NCBI RefSeq assembly: GCF_900177665.1
Contig: NZ_FXAW01000003.1
Location: forward strand, 398,655 to 462,654
DNA: 64,000 bases
Direction: 5' to 3'
Origin: Marivirga sericea
GTDB taxonomy: Bacteria; Bacteroidota; Bacteroidia; Cytophagales; Cyclobacteriaceae
Position 1 is the first letter of the stretch, and the number at the start of each line of letters is the position of its first letter. Made by a program: the position numbers and the translations under genes. Shown one piece after another: positions 43,435 through 52,394 of the stretch. Below the pieces are notes generated by a model. That model ran no database searches. It saw nothing but the letters and a program-made list of their open reading frames with translations, and was not told where the DNA came from.

Positions 43435-44619
43435 TTAATTTATGGGAACTACCACTAAACCTCTATTAACTCTACCTTCATCTGCAGAAACCAAAGTCTC
43501 AACTTCTGAACCATCTCTATTGGCTCTTTTTACACTACCGTCTCTGGTCGACCAGTAAATCTTAGAAGTAACATAATCAATTCCGATACCATAGGTATAA
43601 TCATCAGTTCCCACTACTTCATTAATATCAGAACCATCAAATGCTGACGATAATAAATTATTTGTATCAGCATCGTCAAAGATTAAGATATCATTTTCAG
43701 TATCTACAATGACAGCGTACCCAAAACCAGCGTCCCCGTAAGCTAATAGGCGCTCCAAATTTGATCCATCTGCAGCAGCTTTCCATAATGTTTCAGCATC
43801 AAAGTCTACGCAGGTAAAAAATAATTCGCCATTGTGAAAAGTTAAACCCTCTGGCAAGAAAGCTACTGGTTGCACACCATCGCCTATTGCATTTGCCAAA
43901 TCAGTTGAGTCGTATAAAACAGTTTTTGCTCCCGTAGCTAAATCAACAGATAAAATCTCATCAGCACCTCTGTCAGCCACAAATAATTGTGAAGCATCTT
44001 CATTTACTGCCAATCCTCTTGGACCAGCAATATCCTCTGCTACAACTTCTTGCCCACTTCCGTCTGGGTTAACTCTAATAACTTGTCCATTATCATCATC
44101 ACTATAATATATTTTATCATTGTTTTCATCATAAAAAACCTGAATGGTGTATCCTGTAGTTTCAAAAGCTGTTTCTATAGTGGTTTCTAGACCTAAGCCA
44201 GATATTTTTTGCATAGTGAATACATCGCCTGTATTATCAGCAAAGTAAATTTCTACAGGATCTGCTTGTGGCTCCGGTTCAGCAACAGTGACTGTTTCCT
44301 CTGCCGTTACATTACCTCCTTCTCCAGAAGCTACTAATGTAACCGTAAAATCGCCTGCAGATTCGTAGGTATGTGTTGCATTTTCCCCTGAACCGGTACT
44401 TCCATCACCAAATGACCAACTAAATGAATTTGCATTTTCTGACGAGCTAGTAAAAGTAATTTCTTGCCCAACTTCCGGTGTATTGGGAGCGAATGTAAAG
44501 CTTGCCGTTGGTTCCGGAGTAGGTTCTTCCTCCTCGCCTTCATCGCAAGCTGTGAAAAACAAAATACTTAGCCCTAAGAATAGAGACCATAATTTCGAGT
44601 AGTTTAATAGATTTTTCAT
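43435..44619 (-). CDS. PKD + YWTD-propeller surface lipoprotein A
   Basis: A 394-residue paralogue of the next gene. The lipobox FFTAC is followed by DEGEEEEPTPEP, a strongly acidic surface-export-like tether. The PKD domain is at about 35-112 (TASFTFAPNTPEVGQEITF, NSFSWSFGDGSTGSGENATHTYESAGDFTVTLVA). The propeller repeats include KIYYSDDDNGQVIRVNPDGSG, QLFVADRGADEILSVDLATG and KIYWSTRDGSVKRANRDGSE. It starts 33 bases after susD and is surely co-transcribed. It probably helps capture polymer or docks the SusCD lid. Confidence 0.85.
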   Translation of the reverse strand: MKNLLNYSKLWSLFLGLSILFFTACDEGEEEEPTPEPTASFTFAPNTPEVGQEITFTSSSENANSFSWSFGDGSTGSGENATHTYESAGDFTVTLVASGEGGNVTAEETVTVAEPEPQADPVEIYFADNTGDVFTMQKISGLGLETTIETAFETTGYTIQVFYDENNDKIYYSDDDNGQVIRVNPDGSGQEVVAEDIAGPRGLAVNEDASQLFVADRGADEILSVDLATGAKTVLYDSTDLANAIGDGVQPVAFLPEGLTFHNGELFFTCVDFDAETLWKAAADGSNLERLLAYGDAGFGYAVIVDTENDILIFDDADTNNLLSSAFDGSDINEVVGTDDYTYGIGIDYVTSKIYWSTRDGSVKRANRDGSEVETLVSADEGRVNRGLVVVPIN

Positions 44620-44652
44620 AATTATTTAGTTTAAGTATTTTTAAAAATTGAT

Positions 44653-45996
44653 TTAGTAATCGTCATTCTGAAGCATATCGGGATGTTTATTAGTATCTAT
44701 TTCTGATTGAGGGATAGGAAATCTGAGCTTATTGGGATTACTGATTTCCAATGTAGTTTGGGCCCGATTAGTCCTCACTAAATCATGCCATCTATGTCCT
44801 TCAAAAGCTAATTCTTTTCTTCTTTCTTCTGCAATTGCCTCTCTAAGTGAAGCTTGACTTGTAGCTTCAAGATTTGAAAGTGAATTTAACTCCGCTCTAT
44901 CTCGGACCTCATTTAAGAAATCAAATGCTTCTGAATCTGGAGCGTATCCCTGTTCATTTATGGCTTCCGCTGTAATCAAGTACATTTCAGATAATCTGGT
45001 GACAATTAAATTATCCACATCATTTTGAAGACCTGTATATTTATTGCAAAAAAAGTCTCCTCCTGCATTGCCGACAGAAACTGAAGCTCTTATATCCTGA
45101 TTATCGTAAAGATTATAAACACTCTCTGTTGCAGCCGCTTCATATCTACCAGATGCTAAAAGCCAGCGTGCAATCGTATTAACATCATCATCGTTTAAGA
45201 AATCGATCTGAAAAATAATCTCGTTACTGCTGTTGGTTTCATCAAAAATGGAAGCATAATCTTCTACCAATTCAAATCCAAAGTTGTTGATGACGCTTTT
45301 TGCGTAACTTGCCGCTTCAGCCCAGTTTTCTTTGTAAAGATGAAGGCGAGCCAGTAAAGCTTTTACAGTAGGCTCATCCACTCTTACACTGTTTCCTCTA
45401 CCTGCTCCTGCCAAAAGTGTTTCTGCTACTTCTAAATCATTCTGAATAAAACTGTAGGTCTCGTTTTCAGATGCTCTTCCAATAAAAATCTCCCCCTCAG
45501 ATGCACCGGAAACCGCAGTTTCTCTCAATGGAACGCCTCCATACATTCTAACCAGATTAAAATAGCATATTGCGCGAATGGTTCGCATTTCTGCTTCTGC
45601 CCTGTTGGCTTCAGCTTCCGAAACCCCTTCAACAGTAGCGAGATTATCCAGTATATTATTTGCCCTGTTAATTACATCATAATGTGCATTCCATACTGCT
45701 TCAACATATATATTAGTACTAAATGGATCATTATCATCAATGGTAATATAGTCAATTTTCGACCCCACTGCCTCTAAATTATCTGCAGCCAGATCGGAAA
45801 TTACTAGGTAATCTAGGACGATTGCTCCGCTCTGCATTCCATCGTAAACACCATTAATGGCAGCATCCAAGCCTCTTTTATCAGAAATGGCATTCTCTGC
45901 TAAAACTCTATCGTAAGGAGGTTCCACATCTAAAATCTCGCACGAACAGAGAGAAATGATCAAAGCGTAAATTATTATATTCTTTATGTTTTTCAT
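44653..45996 (-). CDS. SusD/RagB-type substrate-capture lipoprotein
   Basis: The surface lid of a SusCD importer, 447 residues. Lipoprotein signal IIIYALIISLCSC, then EILDVEPP, which is typical of SusD. Helical TPR-like features and family motifs are present: GLDAAINGVYDGMQSG, AEMRTIRAICYFNLVRMYGGVPL, ALLARLHLYKENWAEAASYAK, YLITAEAINEQG, and the C-terminal RRKELAFEGHRWHDLVRT with FPIPQSEIDTN. RagB-type members take peptides, so a dipeptide or oligopeptide cargo is compatible. It lies 12 bases after susC. Confidence 0.95.
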   Translation of the reverse strand: MKNIKNIIIYALIISLCSCEILDVEPPYDRVLAENAISDKRGLDAAINGVYDGMQSGAIVLDYLVISDLAADNLEAVGSKIDYITIDDNDPFSTNIYVEAVWNAHYDVINRANNILDNLATVEGVSEAEANRAEAEMRTIRAICYFNLVRMYGGVPLRETAVSGASEGEIFIGRASENETYSFIQNDLEVAETLLAGAGRGNSVRVDEPTVKALLARLHLYKENWAEAASYAKSVINNFGFELVEDYASIFDETNSSNEIIFQIDFLNDDDVNTIARWLLASGRYEAAATESVYNLYDNQDIRASVSVGNAGGDFFCNKYTGLQNDVDNLIVTRLSEMYLITAEAINEQGYAPDSEAFDFLNEVRDRAELNSLSNLEATSQASLREAIAEERRKELAFEGHRWHDLVRTNRAQTTLEISNPNKLRFPIPQSEIDTNKHPDMLQNDDY

Positions 45997-46008
45997 CTTG
46001 ATTAGTTT

Positions 46009-48984
46009 TTAAAATGAAATATTTATACCTGCTGTGTACATTCTAGGTACAGGAAATGTAAAAAAGTCAGTGCCTTTCCTTGTAGCGTTTGAGCCTGAAT
46101 AGTTCACATCAGGATCCATACCAGAATAAGCAGTAAGCGTCAATAAGTTTTGAGCACTAGCATATACTCTGACTTTCGACAGTTTATATTTTGAAACTAA
46201 ATCAGTCGGAAGACTATAACCTAAGGTGATGTTTCTCAGTCGAAAGAATGAGCCATCCTCAATGTAATGGGATGTAATTTCATTGTTAAATCGACCATTA
46301 ATTTTAGGCACATTGGTGATATCGCCAGGCTCTTTCCACCTTCTCATTATCCGAGTAGTTTGATTATCATTACTACCCAAGGTCATATTTTCTGTGTATT
46401 GGCGAGTTCCATTAAAAACTTCGTTCCCGTAGCTAAATTGACTAACAATAGATAAGTCAAAACCTTTGAAATTGGCGTTAGTACTAACTCCCCCAATAAA
46501 ATCAGGATTAGGGTCACCAACAATTTGCCGATCAGCATCTGTTATGTTTCCATCATTATTAACATCATCCATCACTAGCTCCCCTGTGGATGGATCAACC
46601 CCTAATGATTCAAACATGTAGAAAACCCCTAATGGTTGCCCTTCAATAACCGCATTATTTCCTCTTCCAATATTGGTGATTGGCTGTCCATTATACAGTG
46701 ACAGAATCTTATTCCTGTTCAATGACATATTTCCGCTAACTGACCATTGCAACTCATCACTTGAGATAATATTCGCATTCAATGCAAACTCCAATCCTCT
46801 ATTTTCCATCTCCCCTATGTTTTCATCATAGCCTGCATAACCTGAAGAACCCGGCAATGGTCTGAACTGCAAAAGGTCAGTAGTAATATTGTAATAAGCA
46901 TCTGTAGTGAAATTTATTTTTCCGCCTAGGAAAGCCATGTCAAGACCTGCATTATAATTTGTGGTTACTTCCCATTTCAGATTAGGATTTGGGATTTGGG
47001 ATGGAATGATCCCCGGATTTCCAAAATAATTATTTCCAGAGCCATATAGTGCTAAAAATCTACCTCTACCAATTTTATCATTTCCTAGCTTTCCGTAACC
47101 TAGCCTTAATTTTAGGTCATTGAAAATGCTTTGGGTCTTCATAAAATCTTCCTCAATCAATCGCCAACCAAGAGAAACTCCTGGCAGTAACTGATAACGA
47201 TTTGCAGGAGCTATGTTTGAGCTTCCGTCTGCTCTTAAATTGAGTGTCAGAATATACTTATCTTCAAAAGAATACATAAATCTTCCGAAATAAGAATTAA
47301 TCGCATATTCACTACCGCTAGCACTAGCTGTTTCAATATTTCCTGCGGAAGCAACATATCTTAAATCATTAGAGGGGAAATTATTTGCTCTCATAAAATC
47401 GAATCGATCGCTGATTAACTCAAAGCTTGACCCTACCAAAGCAGTAATATCATGTTGATCATTAATGTACTTATTATATTCAAGTGTCGAATTCTGTATA
47501 AATTTCGTGACTCTTGAATTGGCGTTAATTCCGATCCCACCACTTTGAGCTCCTCTTCTTGTTGTAGTTGGTTCATACCTTCTTTCCATCAAATGAGAAT
47601 AATCGACCCCGACCTGATTTCTAAATTTGAGATTATCCGAAATTCTGTAGTCCCAACCCACATTGAACAAAGTTCTAAAGGATTGCGCCACATTGTCTGC
47701 TTCAGTACCATTTGCTACTGGGTTATCCCAAAAGCCTTGCTCTACAAAATTTCCGTTTTCATCATAAATGGGATGAATTGGTGGCTTAGAAATCGCATTT
47801 GGTAAAACCCCATTGATAGTTTGATCCCCAGGAACTCTATTATTCTCTGAAAAACTAATATTGAGTTTAGTGTCAATATTAAGTCTGTCATTAACCTTAT
47901 GATCTAAATTCAGTCGACCACTGTATCTTCTATAATCGGTCCCAATTAAAATTCCTTCTTGATCAAATAGAGCTGCAGAAGCATAAAACTTAGTTTTTTC
48001 ACCGCCACCAGATGCGCTAATTTGATGATTCTGAATCGGAGCAGTTCTAAACACAGCATCTTGCCAATCAGTATTAATGGGGTTATCATTAAGCTGCTCT
48101 TCTGAGTATGGAGGAGCTGCACCTTCATCAGCAGCTATGTCATTAACATATCGTTTAAATTGCCCTGCACCTAACAAATCAAGTCTTTTATAGATTTCCT
48201 GAGTACCGTAGTAGGATTCTAAATTGAATTTCGTCTTTCCACTTTCTCCGGTTTTAGTAGTAATTAAAACAACACCATTAGCTCCTCTGGCACCATAAAT
48301 TGCAGAAGCTGAAGCATCTTTCAACACAGAAATAGATTCAATATCGTTAGGGTTCAAATCGGATATAGCGCTAATCCCTTGCCCTTCATATCCAATTTGC
48401 CCAAAATTACCGGCTGAAATTGGAACGCCATCCACTACATAAAGCGGCTGTGTTCCTCCTGAAATGCTATTTTGACCCCTCACCTGAATAGAGAGTGCAG
48501 CACCAGGAGTACCAGAGTTTTGATTAATCTGAACTCCTGCAACTTTCCCCTGTAGTGCCGAACTTAAGTCTGGATTAACAGTATTAGAAAGCTCTTCGGA
48601 TTCTGTTTGCGCCACAGAACCTGTTAGCAGTTTTCTATCAACTGATCCGTAGCCGACTACTACTACTTCAGACAACTGAGAAATATCTGAATTTAGAACT
48701 ACATTAATGGTACTTCTTCCATTTACTGCCACCTCTTGAGTTTTCATTCCAATAAATGAATACAGTAGAGAAGCCTCTTTATCTACCTCCAATTGATAAT
48801 TTCCATCAAGATTGGTTGTGGTACCCGTACCACTGCCTTTTATCATGACATTTACTCCCGGTAGTGGCAAGTCATCCTCAGCGGATGTGACAGTACCTTT
48901 TACAAGTATGGATTGGGCATTTATATTAAATACAAACGTACAAGTAGCAACGAATACTACGAGCGCTCTAATAAAAGTTCTCAT
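46009..48984 (-). CDS. SusC/RagA-type TonB-dependent outer-membrane importer
   Basis: A 991-residue outer-membrane channel. Signal peptide to about residue 23 (VFNINAQS), carboxypeptidase-regulatory-like domain at about 27-105 (VKGTVTSAEDDLPLPGVNVMIKG), SusC signature LSEVVVVGYGSVDRKLLTGSVAQ, plug with IQVRGQNSISGGTQPLYVVDGVP and DASASAIYGARGANGVVLITTK, and a 22-strand barrel ending FPVPRMYTAGINISF. There is no N-terminal STN domain, so it does not signal directly to an anti-sigma factor. A 29-nt element lies 96 bases before the start. SusD follows, and S51 peptidase genes flank the operon on both sides, which points to import of isoaspartyl peptides. Confidence 0.97.
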   Translation of the reverse strand: MRTFIRALVVFVATCTFVFNINAQSILVKGTVTSAEDDLPLPGVNVMIKGSGTGTTTNLDGNYQLEVDKEASLLYSFIGMKTQEVAVNGRSTINVVLNSDISQLSEVVVVGYGSVDRKLLTGSVAQTESEELSNTVNPDLSSALQGKVAGVQINQNSGTPGAALSIQVRGQNSISGGTQPLYVVDGVPISAGNFGQIGYEGQGISAISDLNPNDIESISVLKDASASAIYGARGANGVVLITTKTGESGKTKFNLESYYGTQEIYKRLDLLGAGQFKRYVNDIAADEGAAPPYSEEQLNDNPINTDWQDAVFRTAPIQNHQISASGGGEKTKFYASAALFDQEGILIGTDYRRYSGRLNLDHKVNDRLNIDTKLNISFSENNRVPGDQTINGVLPNAISKPPIHPIYDENGNFVEQGFWDNPVANGTEADNVAQSFRTLFNVGWDYRISDNLKFRNQVGVDYSHLMERRYEPTTTRRGAQSGGIGINANSRVTKFIQNSTLEYNKYINDQHDITALVGSSFELISDRFDFMRANNFPSNDLRYVASAGNIETASASGSEYAINSYFGRFMYSFEDKYILTLNLRADGSSNIAPANRYQLLPGVSLGWRLIEEDFMKTQSIFNDLKLRLGYGKLGNDKIGRGRFLALYGSGNNYFGNPGIIPSQIPNPNLKWEVTTNYNAGLDMAFLGGKINFTTDAYYNITTDLLQFRPLPGSSGYAGYDENIGEMENRGLEFALNANIISSDELQWSVSGNMSLNRNKILSLYNGQPITNIGRGNNAVIEGQPLGVFYMFESLGVDPSTGELVMDDVNNDGNITDADRQIVGDPNPDFIGGVSTNANFKGFDLSIVSQFSYGNEVFNGTRQYTENMTLGSNDNQTTRIMRRWKEPGDITNVPKINGRFNNEITSHYIEDGSFFRLRNITLGYSLPTDLVSKYKLSKVRVYASAQNLLTLTAYSGMDPDVNYSGSNATRKGTDFFTFPVPRMYTAGINISF

Positions 48985-49080
48985 AAGAAAAACATTAAGT
49001 AATAATATTAGAAAATAATCTAGACGATTAGATTTAGATATGCCTTAGCTTACAACTAAGGAAATAATAAAATTGAGTTG

Positions 49081-49109
49081 GACTAACAATCAAATATAGG
49101 CTGCAAATT
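49081..49109 (-). promoter_or_regulatory. 29-nt regulon element, copy 3 (upstream of susC)
   Basis: Minus-strand blocks AATTTGCAGCC, TA, then TATTTGATTGTTAGTC. Here the middle forms TATATTTG, which also fits the -7 consensus TAnnTTTG, so the element could be a promoter. It ends 96 bases from the susC start. Confidence 0.75.
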
Positions 49110-49227
49110 CATTAGTGTTAATGATTTGCTTGCTTGCACCGGGATGGGCTTGCTTGACCTGTATGTTTTTGAAAATTTCATGATCTTATCTCAATATTAA
49201 ATAATTGATACGTAAAACACAATTAAA

Positions 49228-51246
49228 TCAATTGGTTTTTAACATTTTAATAAAATATTTTTTACCGTTGACTACGTCTGAAAGCACCACAATATATTGA
49301 GAAGAGGGCAAATAACCCACATAAAATTCTCTCAAACTATGATTTTGCAGTATTGAATCAAATACTAAACTACCTTCCATTGTAGAAACTTGAATTTTGT
49401 AGTTCTTAGAAGAATTATTTCTTAATTTCAAATTACTTTGAACAGGATTCTGCAGCAATTTCACTCCTAAATCTAGAAGCTCATTACTAGAAAGCACCTC
49501 CTCTTCCTCAAATTGATAATCTTCCTGCTCAGTGGCAGCAACATCACCAATTTCAAACTCTATTCCTCTTACAATCTTATAATTCAAACTATCAAAAGCA
49601 TACTGGAGCCTACTACTACTTCCTGAAACCTTTTGATCTGTTTGCGCATATTTAGTTCCAAAATTCTCGACTAGAACCGATGATAAATCTCCATCTATCT
49701 TAAGAATTGCGCGATCATTTTCATTTAAGGTATAGGATAAATAGGTATTGCCCGTCAAATAAATACCATATGACAAATTCTCTCGCAATACACGATCCAC
49801 CACAGAAGAAGTGATGTTTTCATAATAGTCTTTATCATCTAAGCCATAAGATGCTGTGATAATACTGAAGTCTTTCATTAGCCCTAGACCATCTGAGAAT
49901 TCTATATCTCCATAATAAGCATTGAAAGGATCCTGGTAAATATTATTAGCATAATTTTCACCTAGTTGATTTGCAACTGAACCTAGAAACACATTGGTTA
50001 TTTCATTTCTTGTAATGTGAGCTGCCAGTAATTCTCCGGTTGCTCCCGAATTAAAATATTCGATTAAATTCCCCGGCTCCAAAAAGATTAGCAAACTGCT
50101 TTCCCTAATATTATTTCGCAAAGCAATTTGTTGATCTTGTTCTTCATCAGCTGACAACTCCAAAAGGACAATTTCCGAAGAGGTATTCTCTGCTAAAAAC
50201 TGTTTATAATCAGCTATTTTACTATTATTAGGTTTACTTACCAGCAGAATTTTCATGCCTAATTTTTCACTGGAAATAGCATCTTGTAATATATTTCTGG
50301 TATTACTCAGTATACTTTCGGAAGTAGCAAAGACTTGGTAATAAGGCAAAGAAGATTCAGGCTGACTCATTTCTGACAAATTTCGCTCAAGTACCTGCGA
50401 TGTATTTAAATCGTAGGATTGTGCATGGGTTAACTGAATTGCGCTCACATTGCTATTCGTAATCTTTCCCTCCTGAATTTGAAAATCTTTTGGGTGATAA
50501 ATTGATGCAGCTCCAGTGCCATAAACTGTCCCAAAACTTTGAGTATTTATACAAAAGGCCGTTCTATCATCAATTCCTATCCCTTTAATCAATTGACTAT
50601 TTTTATCGAACCAATTGGCCAAGAAGCCAATTAATCTGGGTGTTCTCCCTCTTTCTACAAAATGGGTATCAAAAATATAATCCGGATAAAAAGAAAGGAA
50701 ATCATTTTGAAGTTTCATGAATTCACTATTAATATCAGTCAGAGCATCATACGGATAGGCTGAGCCATTGGAAGCTGTAAACATTACCCCTGATAGGATT
50801 GCCATTCCTGCACTTGTACCTCCTATTACTCCCCCTCTGCTGTAAATTGCTTCAATGGCCGCCTGTACTTCAGTGTCTTTATAGTATTCGTAATATCTGC
50901 TTTGATCTCCTCCTTTAAAAAACAATCCATCATATTGATTGAGGCTATCAAACATGTTGGATTGATTTGCTAAATCTCTGGAGTCAATTTTAATATTGAC
51001 GGCTTCATTAGCACCTAGACTGACAAAATAGTCTGGCAGCCAATTATCCGCATCTGAGTAGCTTATAATACCGATCTTCTTATTCTCCGCATTATCAACC
51101 ATCCATTGATAAGGAGTATCACTCCAACCTCCATCAATTTCCCCTCCTCCACCAACTAGCATTAGATTCCCTTGAGCTTGGAGACCAAAAGAGAAAAGGC
51201 ATAAGTATACAACAAGAGATATTCTAAAGTAGGAATTAAGGCGCAT
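49228..51246 (-). CDS. T9SS-exported cyanophycinase-like S51 peptidase with second S51-like domain
   Basis: A 672-residue exported enzyme. Signal peptide SLVVYLCLFSFGLQAQ. Domain 1 (26-260) is an active S51 peptidase: GGDQ (112-115), Ser145 in GGTSAG, D193-T-H195-F, Arg199, Arg201, Arg204. Domain 2 (about 330-530) looks like a second, decayed S51 fold: it keeps the strand order and a GSVAN segment where GTSAG would be, but has LEPGN for GGDQ and no DxHF. The last 75 residues are a type A T9SS sorting domain (GVKLLQNPVQSNLKLRN, ending KKYFIKMLKTN), so it ends outside the cell or on the surface. The 29-nt element lies 51 bases upstream. It is next to susC and probably makes the first cut of the polymer. 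Confidence 0.92.
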   Translation of the reverse strand: MRLNSYFRISLVVYLCLFSFGLQAQGNLMLVGGGGEIDGGWSDTPYQWMVDNAENKKIGIISYSDADNWLPDYFVSLGANEAVNIKIDSRDLANQSNMFDSLNQYDGLFFKGGDQSRYYEYYKDTEVQAAIEAIYSRGGVIGGTSAGMAILSGVMFTASNGSAYPYDALTDINSEFMKLQNDFLSFYPDYIFDTHFVERGRTPRLIGFLANWFDKNSQLIKGIGIDDRTAFCINTQSFGTVYGTGAASIYHPKDFQIQEGKITNSNVSAIQLTHAQSYDLNTSQVLERNLSEMSQPESSLPYYQVFATSESILSNTRNILQDAISSEKLGMKILLVSKPNNSKIADYKQFLAENTSSEIVLLELSADEEQDQQIALRNNIRESSLLIFLEPGNLIEYFNSGATGELLAAHITRNEITNVFLGSVANQLGENYANNIYQDPFNAYYGDIEFSDGLGLMKDFSIITASYGLDDKDYYENITSSVVDRVLRENLSYGIYLTGNTYLSYTLNENDRAILKIDGDLSSVLVENFGTKYAQTDQKVSGSSSRLQYAFDSLNYKIVRGIEFEIGDVAATEQEDYQFEEEEVLSSNELLDLGVKLLQNPVQSNLKLRNNSSKNYKIQVSTMEGSLVFDSILQNHSLREFYVGYLPSSQYIVVLSDVVNGKKYFIKMLKTN

Positions 51247-51297
51247 GAGTTATAGTTTAATTGTTAGGAATTACTAATTTGCGAATAGCAACGCTCC

Positions 51298-51326
51298 TTT
51301 TAACAATCAAAAATTGGTTGTAAACC
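51298..51326 (-). promoter_or_regulatory. 29-nt regulon element, copy 4 (upstream of T9SS S51 gene)
   Basis: Minus-strand blocks GGTTTACAACC, AA, then TTTTTGATTGTTAAAA. It is the most diverged copy (20 of 29 matches to copy 2), but the core CAACC and TTTTTGATTGTTA is intact. It ends 51 bases before the start codon. Confidence 0.7.
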
Positions 51327-51407
51327 CAATAAATTTAGGCTTTTGCAAGGCGCTTCAAAAGAAGAGAAGCTGGATTGATATGTTTGATTTTTAAAAATCA
51401 TTTCATC

Positions 51408-51448
51408 AAATAAATAAAAATCCCCTGACATTCGCAAATATCAGGGGA
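51408..51448 (-). terminator. terminator of the IscA-type gene
   Basis: TCCCCTGA / TCAGGGGA (51421-51428 with 51441-51448), followed on the minus strand by TTTTTATTTATTT. Confidence 0.85.
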
Positions 51449-51510
51449 TAGATTTATTAGAATTCTAAAAGGATTCCCTGTACATTAGGAATCATCACAC
51501 TATCAATAAC

Positions 51511-51837
51511 TTATATAGAGAAGCTTTCTCCGCACCCACAAGTTCGGGTCGCGTTCGGATTGATGAACTGAAAACCATTTCCATTCAACCCATCAGAGAA
51601 ATCAAGAGTCGTTCCTAGCAGATAAAGCATGCTCTTTTTATCAACTAACAGTTTTACACCTTTATCCTCAAATATTTCGTCTCCGTCCTTCACTTGGTCG
51701 TCAAAACTCAAATCATACATCAAACCAGAACACCCGCCTCCTTTTACAGAAACCCTCACATTGCTAGCATCACTGTGTCCCTCTTCATTTTTTAATTTGC
51801 CTAATCTGTCTTTCGCTTTGTCTGTAACAATAATCAT
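51511..51837 (-). CDS. iron-sulfur cluster carrier, IscA/ErpA/HesB type
   Basis: An A-type carrier of 108 residues that delivers Fe-S clusters to client proteins. The three conserved cysteines are visible in VKGGGCSGLMYDLSF and RTCGCGESFS. Cytoplasmic. The insertion VDKKSMLYLLGTTLDFSDGLNGNGFQFINPNA is standard. It follows 17 bases after the hypothetical gene at 51855, so the two are an operon. IscA, ErpA and SufA cannot be told apart from sequence alone here. Confidence 0.94.
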   Translation of the reverse strand: MIIVTDKAKDRLGKLKNEEGHSDASNVRVSVKGGGCSGLMYDLSFDDQVKDGDEIFEDKGVKLLVDKKSMLYLLGTTLDFSDGLNGNGFQFINPNATRTCGCGESFSI

Positions 51838-51854
51838 GACTGTAAATATTTATA

Positions 51855-52262
51855 TTATGATACCGGATTTAATACAACACTAAAAACGGTAATGGTATTA
51901 CGATCTCTTCCGTAGTAAAGTTTGTCTAAACTATCTAAAATATTGCTTGCCCTAAAATAGGAAGTATGCAATTGCTTATCATCTTTTGTTTGCCACTGTA
52001 TGGTATAAGAGCTTTCCCTTTCCCTATAGTTTTTCACATAATCCTTCATTTTCTTCAAGGCTTCCAATTTATCATAACCCATTTCAGAGTGAAATAAAAA
52101 GGATTGGTTGTGCCTTGGGTTGATAGTTATCAAGTCAAGTTTTACTTTCCCATCCTGTGTACCAAACTCAAAAACGAGCTCACTATCATTTAAACCTAGA
52201 TAGTTAATGATTTCTTTCTGCAGCTTGGCACTTTCTATATGTATGTCTGTTGATGTTTCCAT
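51855..52262 (-). CDS. conserved hypothetical protein
   Basis: A soluble protein of 135 residues. It has several predicted strands (SELVFEFGTQDGKVKLDLITINP) and a helix with LEALKKMKDYVKNYRERESSYTIQW, ending YFRASNILDSLDKLYYGRDRNTITVFSVVLNPVS. I know no function. It sits immediately upstream of the IscA-type gene and may support Fe-S assembly, but only the position suggests this. Confidence 0.65.
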   Translation of the reverse strand: METSTDIHIESAKLQKEIINYLGLNDSELVFEFGTQDGKVKLDLITINPRHNQSFLFHSEMGYDKLEALKKMKDYVKNYRERESSYTIQWQTKDDKQLHTSYFRASNILDSLDKLYYGRDRNTITVFSVVLNPVS

Positions 52263-52394
52263 CCTAATTTTTTTCCCGTATTAAATTTAAATAATCATCT
52301 TGAGTATCCCAACTTTTTTATCCGTGGAAAAGTTTCTGCATTTTTGCATTCTCAAATGCAAAGTTAGTCAATAAGTCTTACAAAATTAAAAAGG

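Noticed and set aside
39916-51246. Ordinary polysaccharide utilization locus
   Set aside because: No glycoside hydrolase, polysaccharide lyase, sulfatase or carbohydrate esterase gene is present; the enzymes are S51 peptidases.
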